Counted from the stretch's first letter, positions 1 through 8,792 are shown. The stretch is DNA of 64,000 nt from LMUY01 sp965199165 (GCA_965199165.1 OZ240681.1:2356001-2420000); one strand, 5' to 3'. Notes: a model not told the origin generated them from the letters alone. Numbers and translations are program-made.

Positions 1-1038
1 CACCAGACCAACCCCGGGTTGACCCGCCTGCTGGTCGACACGATCGGCGAGCGCGTGCTGCGCGATCCGGAAGCGTTGACCGACCTGGTCCCGTATGCCG
101 ACGACGCCGGGTTCCGCGACGCGTTCCGCAAGCAGCGGGCGCCGCGCAAGCAGGCGGTGGCGCGGCTTGCAGCCGCACAGCTGGGGGTGATCGTCGATCC
201 GGAGGCGCTGTTCGACGTGCAGATCAAGCGCATCCACGAATACAAGCGGCAGCTGCTGAACGTGCTGCACGCCATCAGCCAGTACAACGCCATCCGCGCC
301 CAGCCCACCCGGCAATGGCGCCCGCGGGTGAAGTTCTTCGCCGGCAAGGCCGCGCCGTCCTACACCCTGGCCAAACAGATCATCCGCCTGGCGCACGACG
401 TGGCCCGCGTGGTGAACGGCGACCCCACGGTGCGCGGCCTGCTGCAGGTCGTGTTCATGCCGAACTACAACGTAAGCCTGGCCGAGCTGCTGATCCCGGC
501 GGCCGACCTGTCCGAGCAGATTAGCACCGCCGGCATGGAGGCCAGCGGCACCGGCAACATGAAGCTGGCGCTGAACGGCGCGTTGACGGTCGGTACATTG
601 GACGGCGCCAACGTGGAGATCCGCGAGCGCGTCGGGGCCGACAACCTGTTCATCTTCGGCATGACGACGGAGGAGGTGGAGGCAAGGCGCTCCACCACCG
701 GGCTGGACGCCAGCGGCACCATCACCGCCTGCCCGGCGCTGCGCGACGTGGTGGAGGCGTTGCGCAGCGGCGTGTTCAGCCCGGAGGAACCGGGCCGCTA
801 CGCCGCCCTGGCGGACCGCCTGGTCCACGCCGACCCGTTCTTCGTCTGCGCCGACTTCAACGCCTACGACCAGGCCCAGGACGCGGTCGACGAGAAATGG
901 CGCAACCCAGACGCCTGGTGGCGCTCCGCCGTGCTGAACACCGCCAACATGGGCTGGTTCAGCTCCGACCGGACGATCGGGGAGTACGCGACAGGCACCT
1001 GGCGCGTCCGGCCGCAGGCGGCCGACGCACCGTCGTAA
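1..1038 (+). CDS. glgP: glycogen/alpha-glucan phosphorylase, C-terminal part
   Basis: Releases glucose-1-phosphate from the ends of glycogen or other alpha-glucans in the cytoplasm, using pyridoxal phosphate. The frame is open from base 1, so this is only the last ~345 residues of an enzyme that normally has about 800-830; the N-terminal domain lies outside the window. The family motif KRIHEYKRQ is encoded around bases 226-252, FAGKAAPSY around 340-363, and the PLP-lysine motif ASGTGNMK at 541-564, followed by NGALTVGTLDGANVE. The visible catalytic motifs look intact. A short palindrome (GCATGT-ctc-ACATGC, 1048-1062) follows the stop but has no T-run. Identification is secure; operon context to the left cannot be seen. 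Confidence 0.96.
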   Translation, partial: HQTNPGLTRLLVDTIGERVLRDPEALTDLVPYADDAGFRDAFRKQRAPRKQAVARLAAAQLGVIVDPEALFDVQIKRIHEYKRQLLNVLHAISQYNAIRAQPTRQWRPRVKFFAGKAAPSYTLAKQIIRLAHDVARVVNGDPTVRGLLQVVFMPNYNVSLAELLIPAADLSEQISTAGMEASGTGNMKLALNGALTVGTLDGANVEIRERVGADNLFIFGMTTEEVEARRSTTGLDASGTITACPALRDVVEALRSGVFSPEEPGRYAALADRLVHADPFFVCADFNAYDQAQDAVDEKWRNPDAWWRSAVLNTANMGWFSSDRTIGEYATGTWRVRPQAADAPS

Positions 1039-1116
1039 CCACGTCGCGCATGTCTCACATGCAAACCGCGGACTGATGTACAACAGGTCGACGACGATTT
1101 GGAAAGGAGGCCGACG

Positions 1117-1350
1117 ATGAACAATCGCGTGCCAACCTTACGCGTAACCCTGCCGAGCGGCCAAAACCGTCTGCGACAGGTGATGATCCACGTCGCGACG
1201 CAAACCAAGCCTACTCTGCAGCCACCCGTTGCTCCACCATCGCCGCAGCCTTCGCCAAATCCACCGATAGCAGGCGGGACACGCCACGTTCCTGCATCGT
1301 CACGCCGTAGAGCCGGTCCATCCGCGCCATGGTCAGGTGGTGGTGCGTGA
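1117..1350 (+). CDS. possible small ORF with a strong Shine-Dalgarno sequence
   Basis: An ATG at 1117 follows GGAAAGGAGG with a six-base spacer, one of the best ribosome binding sites in the window. The open frame gives 77 residues, basic at the start (MNNRVPTLRVTLPSGQNRLR) and Pro/Ser/Arg-rich afterwards. The second half runs antisense over the 3' end of smc, so its composition there may simply mirror smc, and the true product may be shorter through a frameshift or be non-functional. No domain is recognised. The start signal is the only real support. Confidence 0.3.
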   Translation: MNNRVPTLRVTLPSGQNRLRQVMIHVATQTKPTLQPPVAPPSPQPSPNPPIAGGTRHVPASSRRRAGPSAPWSGGGA

Positions 1351-4300
1351 CGACCAGGAAGCGCGTCCCCGTTTCCCGCACCATCTCGGCCAACAGGCTG
1401 CAGAACCGTTCCACGTTGGCGTCGTCCAGCGGTGCGTCCACTTCGTCCAGCACGCAGACCGGCGCCGGATTGCAGCGGAACACGGCGAAGATGAGCGACA
1501 GTGCCGTCAGCGCCTGCTCGCCGCCCGACAGCAGGGACAGCGTGGCCAGTTTCTTGCCCGGCGGCTGGGCATAGATCTCCAGGCCCGCCTGCAACGGGTC
1601 GTCCGAGCCGACCAGCGCCAGGTGCGCCCGGCCGCCGCCGAACATCCGGGCGAACAGCGTCTGGAAATGCCGGTCCACCTCGGCGAACACCTGGCCCAGC
1701 CGCTCGCGTCCCTCGCGGTTGATGTGGCCGATGGAGCCGCGGAGCTTGGCGATGGCGGTCGCCAGCTCGTCCTTCTCGCCGGTGATCCCGGCAATGCGGC
1801 CCTCCATCTCTCCCGCCTCGATCGCGGCGCGCAGGTTGACGGGCCCCATCTCCTCCCGCTCGCGGGCGAGACGGTCGAGGCGACGGCGCGCCCGCTCCTC
1901 CGCTTCGGGTGACAGGTCGGCCGGGGCAGGCGGCAGCGTGGCATTGGCGCCGAGCCGTTCCACGATACGCTCCGCCATCGCGCCCCAGACGTGGTCGGCC
2001 TGCGCCGCGGCGGCTTCGCTCCGCACCGAATCCTCGCGCGCGGCGGCCTGTGCCGCCTCCGTCGTCCGGACGAGAGCGGTTGCCCTCACATCTGCCGCCG
2101 TCGCCTCGTGCAAGGCCGCGGCCGCGCGGCGATGCGCCGCCTCCGCCGCCAGCTGGGCTTCCGCCGCCTCCGCCGCGCGGCCGGCAACGGCGGCTGGGCC
2201 GCCTTCCAGCCGGACCCGCTCCGTCGCAGCCTCCGCGGCGCGGGCGCGCAAATCCACCACGCGGCTCTCCGCTCCACTGGCGCGCAGGCTCCAGTCCGCG
2301 GCTTCCGCCGCGATGGCCTTCAACCGGGCCGCACGCGTCGCGGCGTCGCGGGTGTGGTCACGCAACGCTGCCTCGGCGGCGGCCTCCGCGCTGCGGGCGG
2401 CTGCCAGTGCCGCGCGGGCGCGGTCGACCGCATGGCGCAGCACGGTGAGGTCCGGCAGCGTCGCCCGTTCGGCTTGCACCGCGGCCAGCGCCGCCTCCGC
2501 CTCGGCGGCCTCGGGTGTCACAGCCTCCAGCTGACGTTCCAAGGCGGCGTGCCTCGCCAGCGCGGCATCGGCCTGGGCGGTGAGCCGGGCGCTGTCGGTC
2601 CTGGCCCGCTCCCATCGCTGGTCCGCGTCACGCCGGGCCAGGCGCGTCGCCGCCTCCGCCGTGGCGGCAGCCTTGTCGGCGGCATCGGCCTGGTGACGGG
2701 CTGCGGCAGCGCCGGCCGACTCGCGCTCGGCGTCCGCCAGCCGGGTGCGCAGGCCCTTCAGACGGTTGCGCTGCTGCAGGCGAACCGTCGCCGACGTCGG
2801 CGTGCCGCTGCGGACGGTGTAGCCGTCCCAACGCCAGACCGCCCCGGTGCGGGACACCAGCGTCTGCCCGGCCGCCAGCTGCGGCTGCCCGGCATCCCCC
2901 GCCGCATCGTCCTCGACCAGCCCGATCCCGGACAGGGCCCGGGTGAGCGCGGCCGGGCCGGCCACCAGGCCGGCCAGCGGCTCCGCCGGCAGGGCGCTTG
3001 CGGCAAGGCCGGGCAGTTCGCGCCAATGCCGCGCGGCCGACGGGTCGGCGGAGCCACCCAGCTCCTCGCCCAGGACGGCGCCCAGGGCGGCCTCCAACCC
3101 CGGCGGGACCGTCAGCGCGTCCACCATCGGCGGCCAGCGCTCCCCATCCTTGACGCCCAGCACTTCGGCCAATGCGGTCGTCTCCGCCGACAGCTTCGCC
3201 AGGCCCGCAGCCGCGGCCGCATCCATCTGGCGTGCCTGCGCGGCGGCCTGCCCGGCGGCCACGCGCGCCCGCTCGGCCTCGTCTTGCGCGTCCCGGGCTC
3301 GCCTGGCTTCGGCCTCGGACCGGGCGGCGAGGGCTGCGGCCTCCGCCACGCGCCCAGGATCGACCCGGGCCGCAGCCGCGCGGTCCCGCTCGCCGCGGAG
3401 CTGCGCCACCTGCCCGGACAGCCGCCTGGCCCGGGCCTCCGCCTGCGCGAGGGATTGGGCCAGGGCCTGGCTGGTGGCGCTCAGCTGCGCCGCCCGTTCC
3501 GTCGCCGCGTTGGCCGCCGCCTCGGCCTCGCCCACCGTCGCGCGCGCGGCGGCGAGGTCGGCCGCGGCGGCAGCCATCCGCCCGGCCGCGCCGTCATCCG
3601 CAGCCCGCAGCGCCGCATCCTCGGCCGTCAGCCGCGCCGTGGCCGCATCCCCGTCCGCCTTCACCCGCTCCGCATGGTCCAGGTCGCGGCTCACCTGGGC
3701 GTGGCGCGCAGTGGCGGTCTCCAGCGCCTCACGGGCTCGGGCGATTTCCGCCGCCACCTGCTCGCGGACGATGCGCTGGCGCTCCAGCGCGGTGCGGGCC
3801 TCCGCCTCCGCGCTGCGCAGCGGCGGCACCGCCTCCGCTGCTGCGGCGGCTTGGCGGGATGCGGCCGCAACCGCTTCGGCAGCGGCCGTCACGGCGTCCT
3901 GCGCAGCGGCCAGAGACTCGGCGGCCACGGTGCGGGCGGCCTCCACGCGAGCTTTCCCCAACGCCAGCAGCTCGGCCTCGGCCTCCTTCACAGTGGCGGA
4001 CAGGGTCCGCCAGCGATTGGCTTGCCGCACCTGCTTCTGCAGGCTGGCCAACTGCGCATCCAGCTGCGTGCGCAGGTCTTCCGCACGCGCCAGGTTGGCC
4101 TCGGCGGCCCGCAGCTTCAGCTCCGCCTCGTGCCGCCGGGCATGCAGCCCGGTGATCCCGGCGGCCTCCTCCAGCACGGCGCGTCGCTCGTCCGGCCGGG
4201 CGTTGATGATGGTGCCGACGCGGCCTTGGCTGACCATCGCGGAGGAGCGGGCGCCGCTCGCCAGGTCGGCGAACAGCGTCTGCACGTCCCGCGCCCGCAC

Positions 4301-4669
4301 CTCGCGCCCGTTGACGCGGAAGGCGCTGCCGGCGCCGCGTTCGATCTTGCGGCTGATCTGCAGTTCCGCCGCCTCGTGGAACGGTGGCGGCGCCGCGCCG
4401 ACGGCCTCGTCCAGCGTCAGCACCACCTCGGCCAGGTTGCGGCTGGGCCGCCCGGCCGTGCCGGCGAAGATCACGTCGTCCATCTCGCCGCCGCGCAAGG
4501 ACCGGGCGCTGGTCTCTCCCATCGCCCAGCGCAGCGCCTCCACCACGTTGGACTTGCCGCAGCCATTCGGCCCGACCACGCCCGTCAGCCCGGGCATGAT
4601 CTCCACCGTCTGCGGCTCGGCGAAGCTCTTGAAGCCGGCGATGCGCAGCCGGCTGAAGGCAATGGGCAA
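1211..4669 (-). CDS. smc: chromosome segregation protein SMC
   Basis: Structural-maintenance-of-chromosomes ATPase (1152 residues, normal for the family) that compacts and helps segregate the chromosome, usually with ScpA/ScpB (not in this window). The N-terminal Walker A GPNGCGKS is at residues 33-40. The C-terminal half-site has the signature LSGGEQ (about 1047-1052) and Walker B VLDEVDAPLDD (about 1073-1083). Between them lie two very Ala/Arg/Glu-rich coiled coils around a hinge (about 500-620). The start is a TTG at 4669, only three bases after the stop of the DsbA-like gene, so the two are almost certainly co-transcribed. The extreme alanine content produces long spurious antisense frames across this locus. 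Confidence 0.97.
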   Translation of the reverse strand: MPIAFSRLRIAGFKSFAEPQTVEIMPGLTGVVGPNGCGKSNVVEALRWAMGETSARSLRGGEMDDVIFAGTAGRPSRNLAEVVLTLDEAVGAAPPPFHEAAELQISRKIERGAGSAFRVNGREVRARDVQTLFADLASGARSSAMVSQGRVGTIINARPDERRAVLEEAAGITGLHARRHEAELKLRAAEANLARAEDLRTQLDAQLASLQKQVRQANRWRTLSATVKEAEAELLALGKARVEAARTVAAESLAAAQDAVTAAAEAVAAASRQAAAAAEAVPPLRSAEAEARTALERQRIVREQVAAEIARAREALETATARHAQVSRDLDHAERVKADGDAATARLTAEDAALRAADDGAAGRMAAAAADLAAARATVGEAEAAANAATERAAQLSATSQALAQSLAQAEARARRLSGQVAQLRGERDRAAAARVDPGRVAEAAALAARSEAEARRARDAQDEAERARVAAGQAAAQARQMDAAAAAGLAKLSAETTALAEVLGVKDGERWPPMVDALTVPPGLEAALGAVLGEELGGSADPSAARHWRELPGLAASALPAEPLAGLVAGPAALTRALSGIGLVEDDAAGDAGQPQLAAGQTLVSRTGAVWRWDGYTVRSGTPTSATVRLQQRNRLKGLRTRLADAERESAGAAAARHQADAADKAAATAEAATRLARRDADQRWERARTDSARLTAQADAALARHAALERQLEAVTPEAAEAEAALAAVQAERATLPDLTVLRHAVDRARAALAAARSAEAAAEAALRDHTRDAATRAARLKAIAAEAADWSLRASGAESRVVDLRARAAEAATERVRLEGGPAAVAGRAAEAAEAQLAAEAAHRRAAAALHEATAADVRATALVRTTEAAQAAAREDSVRSEAAAAQADHVWGAMAERIVERLGANATLPPAPADLSPEAEERARRRLDRLAREREEMGPVNLRAAIEAGEMEGRIAGITGEKDELATAIAKLRGSIGHINREGRERLGQVFAEVDRHFQTLFARMFGGGRAHLALVGSDDPLQAGLEIYAQPPGKKLATLSLLSGGEQALTALSLIFAVFRCNPAPVCVLDEVDAPLDDANVERFCSLLAEMVRETGTRFLVVTHHHLTMARMDRLYGVTMQERGVSRLLSVDLAKAAAMVEQRVAAE

Positions 4670-4672
4670 AGA

Positions 4673-5278
4673 TCAGCTCGCGGCGGAGACGAACTTGGCG
4701 ATGGCGTCGTACGGCTGCTCGCCCGCGTGGGGCTTCTCGTTGACGATGAAGGTCGGCGTGCTGTCGACCTGATACTTGTCCACTGCGCCCTGCTGCTCGT
4801 TCAGGATGGCGGTGCGCAGGGCGGTGTCGGCGACCGTGCTGTCGAACAGGGCCCGCGGCATGCCGGCCAGCGCCGCCCGCTTGAACAGTTCCTCGTTCGT
4901 GTTCACGTCCCTGGCGAAGGCCCAGCGGTCCTGGCTGGCCAGCAGCGTGGACACGAAGGCCTCGTACCGGGCGGGCGGCAGCGCGCGGGCAACCATGGCG
5001 GCGGTCAGCGCCACCTGGTCGAGCGGGAAGTCGCGGTAGATGTAGCGGATCTTGCCGGTGTCGATCAGCTTGGCCTTGACCTCTGGGAACACCTCCCGGT
5101 TCCAGGCCGCACAATGCGTGCAGGTCAGCGAGAACCATTCCTGAAAGGTGACCGGCGCCTTCGGGTCGCCCAGGATCCGGTCGGCCATGCGGGCATCGGC
5201 GTCGTCGGCGCGGGCGAGCACCGGCGTTGCGGCCAATGCGGCGGAAGCGAGGATCAGGCGTCGGCGGGAGAGGGGCAT
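4673..5278 (-). CDS. DsbA-family thiol:disulfide oxidoreductase
   Basis: Predicted periplasmic thioredoxin-fold protein of 201 residues that makes or isomerises disulfide bonds. A twin-arginine-like or Sec signal (SRRRLILASAALAATPVLA, about 4-22) opens the protein. The redox centre is CTHC at residues 53-56, a DsbA/DsbG-like C-x-H-C motif, and the cis-proline loop is visible as VDSTPTFIV near residue 170. A helical insertion lies between them, as in the DsbA_4/thioredoxin_4 group. It sits directly upstream of smc with a three-base gap, an arrangement I recall from other alphaproteobacteria; the linkage is probably organisational rather than functional. No DsbB partner is present. Confidence 0.9.
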   Translation of the reverse strand: MPLSRRRLILASAALAATPVLARADDADARMADRILGDPKAPVTFQEWFSLTCTHCAAWNREVFPEVKAKLIDTGKIRYIYRDFPLDQVALTAAMVARALPPARYEAFVSTLLASQDRWAFARDVNTNEELFKRAALAGMPRALFDSTVADTALRTAILNEQQGAVDKYQVDSTPTFIVNEKPHAGEQPYDAIAKFVSAAS

Positions 5279-5395
5279 CGGAACCTCTTACAAGGATATG
5301 CCGAGTCGGCGACTGCCTTCTAGCACGCCGACAAATGCCGGCTGCAACGTGGCAGCTGTCCCTTGTAAGCAGTTGTCACAGAACGCAAGCCCCGA

Positions 5396-5426
5396 GTGGT
5401 GCAGTGCTCCTCGGGCACTGCACCAC
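5396..5426. other. 11-bp perfect inverted repeat (RNA hairpin candidate)
   Basis: GTGGTGCAGTG and CACTGCACCAC form a perfect 11-bp stem around the nine-base loop CTCCTCGGG. It lies downstream of the entericidin-like gene and upstream of the DsbA-like gene, both leftward. No T-run follows on either strand, so it is not a standard Rho-independent terminator. Its loop is complementary to that of the neighbouring hairpin at 5458-5482. Confidence 0.5.
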
Positions 5427-5457
5427 CCACGAGCCAGGTCGTCCGGATATCCAGCGC

Positions 5458-5482
5458 GGTGCAGCCCCGAGAGGACTGCACC
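5458..5482. other. second hairpin with the same stem core
   Basis: GGTGCAG and CTGCACC form a 7-bp stem around the 11-base loop CCCCGAGAGGA. The stem core matches that of the hairpin at 5396-5426, and CCCGAG in this loop can pair with CTCGGG in the other. It sits just past the stop of the entericidin-like gene and could contribute to transcript ending or stability; that role is inference. Confidence 0.45.
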
Positions 5483-5496
5483 CCACCCCGTCGAGT

Positions 5497-5700
5497 TTAC
5501 AGGCCGCTCTTGACGTCGTTGGCACCCCGGGTCACCGCAGCGCCGGTGGCAGACACGTCCCGTCCTGCCCCGGCCGCCGTGTTGCAGCCGCTGAGTGCGA
5601 GGCCGGTCGCCATGACGGCGGCCAGGCCAAGCAGGCTGAGCGTGCGGTTGCGACCCTGGCGGGTGGCCGCGCTCGAAGAAGTTGGTTGGCGATTGACCAT
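5497..5700 (-). CDS. entericidin A/B-like small lipoprotein
   Basis: A 67-residue protein with a lipobox LSGC, the lipidated cysteine at residue 39, followed by a short mature tail NTAAGAGRDVSATGAAVTRG that matches the entericidin family (cysteine, N-T, G-A-G-x-D-V-S/A, A-G). Entericidins are small envelope lipoproteins linked to stress responses and lysis control in enterobacteria; in alphaproteobacteria their role is poorly known. The ATG at 5700 is chosen because AAAGGA stands nine bases upstream. The stretch before the lipobox (38 residues) is longer than usual, with an Arg/Thr/Ser-rich N-region. It appears monocistronic. Confidence 0.8.
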   Translation of the reverse strand: MVNRQPTSSSAATRQGRNRTLSLLGLAAVMATGLALSGCNTAAGAGRDVSATGAAVTRGANDVKSGL

Positions 5701-5758
5701 GGTTACGTTCCTTTCGTGACAGCTCGGAGAACGTTGTGGAACAGGCTCGGTTGCAACA

Positions 5759-6409
5759 TCACGCGGCGGGCGCGCCGGGCTGCAGATGCCCGCTTGCCCG
5801 CGCGAAGGCATCGAGCTTGAGGCATCGGGCAGCAATCCGGTCCACTGTCGGCATTGGACCGACATCCAGCTTGAAGGTCCGCACGCCGGCCACGCAGCTC
5901 ATCAGGCATAGGTCTGCGAAGGTCGGGCTGTCGCCATGGCAGAACTCGCCCGTCCCTGCCTCACCCGCCAGCCGAGCTTCCACGGTGCGAAGCCCCTCGC
6001 CGAACCACTGCGTCTGCCAGGCGCGCCACCGCGCGGCGTCGAACCCCTCGGTGCTCATCAGGTAGCTGCGCACGCGTGGCACGATCAGCGGGTGGCTGTC
6101 GCAGGCGATCGCCGCCGCCAGCGAGCGCACCCGCGCCCGGCCGCGCGGGTCGCCCGGCAGCAGGGCCGGGGTGGGATGCACCTCCTCCAGATACTCCAGG
6201 ATCGCCAGCGATTGCGTCAGCGTCGGCTGCCCGTCTTCGGCCAGCGCCGGCACCGCGCCTTGCGGGTTGACCGCCCGGAAGCCGGCCGCATCCTGCGCCC
6301 CGGCATCGAGGTCGACGGGGATCTCGTGCACGGCGACGCCCTTGAGGTTCAGCGCCACGCGGACCCGGTAGGTCGCCGCCGAGCGCCAGAAGCCGTACAT
6401 CTCCAACAT
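5759..6409 (-). CDS. maiA: zeta-class glutathione S-transferase / maleylacetoacetate isomerase
   Basis: Cytoplasmic GST-fold protein of 216 residues, the usual length for maleylacetoacetate isomerase, which converts maleylacetoacetate to fumarylacetoacetate with glutathione in tyrosine/homogentisate breakdown. The N-terminal signature FWRSAATYRVRVALNLKG (residues ~7-24) fits the zeta-class S-S/A-x-x-x-R-V-R pattern, followed by NPQGAVPAL and the thioredoxin-like QSLAILEYLEE. The ATG at 6409 overlaps the acs stop by one base (TGATG), so it is translationally coupled to acetyl-CoA synthetase instead of lying with homogentisate genes. Substrate is therefore less certain; a general zeta GST is the alternative. 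A start three codons in (MYGF) is also possible. Confidence 0.85.
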   Translation of the reverse strand: MLEMYGFWRSAATYRVRVALNLKGVAVHEIPVDLDAGAQDAAGFRAVNPQGAVPALAEDGQPTLTQSLAILEYLEEVHPTPALLPGDPRGRARVRSLAAAIACDSHPLIVPRVRSYLMSTEGFDAARWRAWQTQWFGEGLRTVEARLAGEAGTGEFCHGDSPTFADLCLMSCVAGVRTFKLDVGPMPTVDRIAARCLKLDAFARASGHLQPGAPAA

Positions 6410-8343
6410 CACGCGCTGCGGTTCTCGATCAGCTCGCCCACGACGGCCGGGTCGGCGAGGGTCGAGGTGTCGCCAAGCCCCTCCGTCTCGTTGGCGGCGA
6501 TCTTGCGCAGGATGCGGCGCATGATCTTGCCGGAGCGCGTCTTCGGCAGGCCCGGCGCCCATTGGATCGCGTCCGGCGAGGCGATCGGCCCGATCTGCCG
6601 CCGTACCCAGGCGACCAGCTCCTTGCGCAGCGCCTCCGTCGGCTCCACCCCGGTCTTCAACGTGACGTAGGCGTAGATGCCCTGGCCCTTGATGTCGTGC
6701 GGGAAGCCGACCACCGCGGCCTCGGCGACCTTCGCGTGGGACACCAGGGCGGACTCCACTTCAGCCGTGCCCATGCGATGGCCGGACACGTTGATCACGT
6801 CGTCCACCCGGCCGGTGATCCACCAATACCCGTCCGCATCCCGCCGCGCGCCGTCGCCGGTGAAGTACTTGCCCGGGAAGGTGCTGAAATACGTCTGCAC
6901 GAAGCGTTCGTGGTCGCCGTAGACGGTGCGCATCTGCCCGGGCCAGCTATCGGCGATGCAAAGATTGCCTTCGACGGCGCCCTCCAGCGTCGCGCCCTCC
7001 GCGTCCACCAGCACCGGCTGCACGCCGGGCAGCGGCAGCGTGGCGGAGCCGGGCTTCAGCGCGGTGGCGCCGGGCAGGGGGCTGATCAGGATGCCGCCCG
7101 TCTCCGTCTGCCACCAGGTGTCCACGATCGGGCAGCGATCGTCCCCCACCACGCGGTGGTACCAGAGCCAGGCCTCCGGGTTGATCGGTTCGCCCACGCT
7201 GCCCAGGATGCGCAGGCTGGCGCGGCTGGTCGCCTTCACCGGGCCGTCGCCCTCGCGCATCAGGGCGCGGATCGCGGTGGGCGCGGTGTAGAAGATGTTA
7301 ACTTGGTGCTTGTCCACCACCTGCCAGAAGCGCGAGCTGTCCGGGTAGTTGGGGATGCCCTCGAACATCAGCGTGGTGGCGCCGTTCGCCAGCGGGCCAT
7401 ACACGATGTAGCTGTGCCCGGTGACCCAGCCGACATCGGCGGTGCACCAGTAGACCTCGCCCGGCCGGTAGTCGAACACCAGCTCGTGCGTGAAGCTGGC
7501 CCAGACCATGTAGCCGCCGGTGGTGTGCAGCACGCCCTTGGGCTTTCCCGTGCTGCCGGAGGTGTAGAGGATGAACAGCGGGTCCTCGGCGCCCATCGGC
7601 TCCGGCTCGCAGGTCGGCTCGGCCGCGGCCAGCAGGGCGGCGTAGTCGTGGTCCCGCCCGGCCTGCATCGCCACCTCGGCGCCGGTGACGGCCACCACCA
7701 GCACGTCCTCGACCGCTGGGCAGGCCTTCAGCGCCTCGTCCACGTTGGCCTTCAGCGCGACCCGGCGGCCGCCGCGTCGCCCCTCGTCGGCGGTGATCAC
7801 CAGGGTGGAGCCGCAATCCGTGATCCGGTTGGCCAGGCTGTCCGGGGAGAAGCCGGCGAACACCACGGTGTGGATCGCCCCCACCCGGGCACAGGCGAGC
7901 ATGGCGACCGCGGCCTCCACCACCATGGGCAGGTAGATCGTCACCCGGTCGCCGCGCCTGACCCCCCGCTCCCGCAGCACGTTGGCCAGCCGGCAGACCT
8001 GCTCGTGCAGCGCGCGGTAGGTGACCGTCCTGCTGCTGCCCGGGTCGTCGCCCTCCCAGATGATCGCCACCTGGTCGCCCCGCGCCTGGAGGTGCGCGTC
8101 CAGGCACACGGCGGAGGCGTTCAGCCGCCCGTCCTCGAACCACTTGATCGCGACGTCGCCCTCGAAGCTGGTGTTCTTGATGATGGAGGGCTTGCGGATC
8201 CAGGCGATGCGCTCCGCCTCCGCCGCCCAGAAATGCTCCGGGTCGCGCGCGGCGTGGTTCACCATCAGCCGGTACTTCTCGCCGTTGACGTGGGCGGAGG
8301 CGGCGGCGGCGGGCTTGACGTGGAACAGCGGCGGCTCGGACAT
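6409..8343 (-). CDS. acs: acetyl-CoA synthetase (AMP-forming)
   Basis: Activates acetate to acetyl-CoA through acetyl-AMP (cytoplasmic, ANL superfamily). At 644 residues it has the normal length. Visible motifs are the P-loop YTSGSTGKPKG in the middle, TWWQTETGG in the adenylation core, and the C-terminal PKTRSGKIMRR with the catalytic, potentially acetylated lysine at about residue 606. The gene leads directly into the zeta-GST gene through a one-base overlap and follows the EVE-domain gene by about 41 bases, so all may share a transcript. Nothing unusual is seen in the motifs. Confidence 0.98.
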   Translation of the reverse strand: MSEPPLFHVKPAAAASAHVNGEKYRLMVNHAARDPEHFWAAEAERIAWIRKPSIIKNTSFEGDVAIKWFEDGRLNASAVCLDAHLQARGDQVAIIWEGDDPGSSRTVTYRALHEQVCRLANVLRERGVRRGDRVTIYLPMVVEAAVAMLACARVGAIHTVVFAGFSPDSLANRITDCGSTLVITADEGRRGGRRVALKANVDEALKACPAVEDVLVVAVTGAEVAMQAGRDHDYAALLAAAEPTCEPEPMGAEDPLFILYTSGSTGKPKGVLHTTGGYMVWASFTHELVFDYRPGEVYWCTADVGWVTGHSYIVYGPLANGATTLMFEGIPNYPDSSRFWQVVDKHQVNIFYTAPTAIRALMREGDGPVKATSRASLRILGSVGEPINPEAWLWYHRVVGDDRCPIVDTWWQTETGGILISPLPGATALKPGSATLPLPGVQPVLVDAEGATLEGAVEGNLCIADSWPGQMRTVYGDHERFVQTYFSTFPGKYFTGDGARRDADGYWWITGRVDDVINVSGHRMGTAEVESALVSHAKVAEAAVVGFPHDIKGQGIYAYVTLKTGVEPTEALRKELVAWVRRQIGPIASPDAIQWAPGLPKTRSGKIMRRILRKIAANETEGLGDTSTLADPAVVGELIENRSA

Positions 8344-8384
8344 GGTGGTTCTTCCCCCCTTGCGCCCACGCTACAGGCGACGCC

Positions 8385-8792
8385 CTAGCGCTTGAAGCCC
8401 CCCAGCTTGCAGATGTGGCTCCACTCCGCCGCGGTGACCGGGCCGACGGACAGGCGGGAGTAGCGGACCAGCGCCATCTCGGCCAATGCCGGATCGGCCT
8501 TGATGGCGGCGAGCGTCACCGGCTTGGTGAACGGCCCCACCGCCTTCATGTCGACGCAGACCCATTTGTCGTCGGTCGGGTCCGGGTAGCCCTCGCGGAC
8601 GACCTCGACCACGCCCACGATCTCCTTGCCGATGTTGGAGTGATAGAAGAACGCGTGGTCGCCCTTGCGCATGGCGGCCAGGTTCTTCTTGGCCTGGTGG
8701 CTGCGCACGCCGGTCCAAGGCTCGACCCCGTTGGCGACCTGCTGGTCCCAGCCGAAGGAGTTGGGCTCGGACTTGACCAACCAGTAGGCCAT
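8385..8792 (-). CDS. EVE domain-containing protein
   Basis: A 135-residue single-domain protein of the EVE/thymocyte nuclear protein 1 family, which has a PUA-like fold thought to bind modified nucleobases. The start MAYWLVKSEPNSFGWDQ and the internal GVRSHQAKKNL and GDHAFFYHSN are hallmarks, as is the C-terminal ALVRYSRLSV. It occupies the entire length of a stand-alone EVE protein. Its ATG overlaps the stop of an upstream 27-codon frame that resembles the beginning of YciI; YciI-EVE is a frequent gene pair in alphaproteobacteria. Substrate and biological role are not established for stand-alone bacterial EVE proteins. Confidence 0.92.
   Translation of the reverse strand: MAYWLVKSEPNSFGWDQQVANGVEPWTGVRSHQAKKNLAAMRKGDHAFFYHSNIGKEIVGVVEVVREGYPDPTDDKWVCVDMKAVGPFTKPVTLAAIKADPALAEMALVRYSRLSVGPVTAAEWSHICKLGGFKR

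Noticed and set aside
1048..1062. GCATGT-ctc-ACATGC after glgP as a terminator
   Set aside because: Only a 6-bp stem with a three-base loop and no T-run; insufficient as a terminator.
1991..5323. A 1110-codon open frame on the + strand over smc and the DsbA-like gene
   Set aside because: It is antisense to smc, whose alanine- and arginine-rich codons in very GC-rich DNA leave the other frames open. The translation is low-complexity and has no domain.
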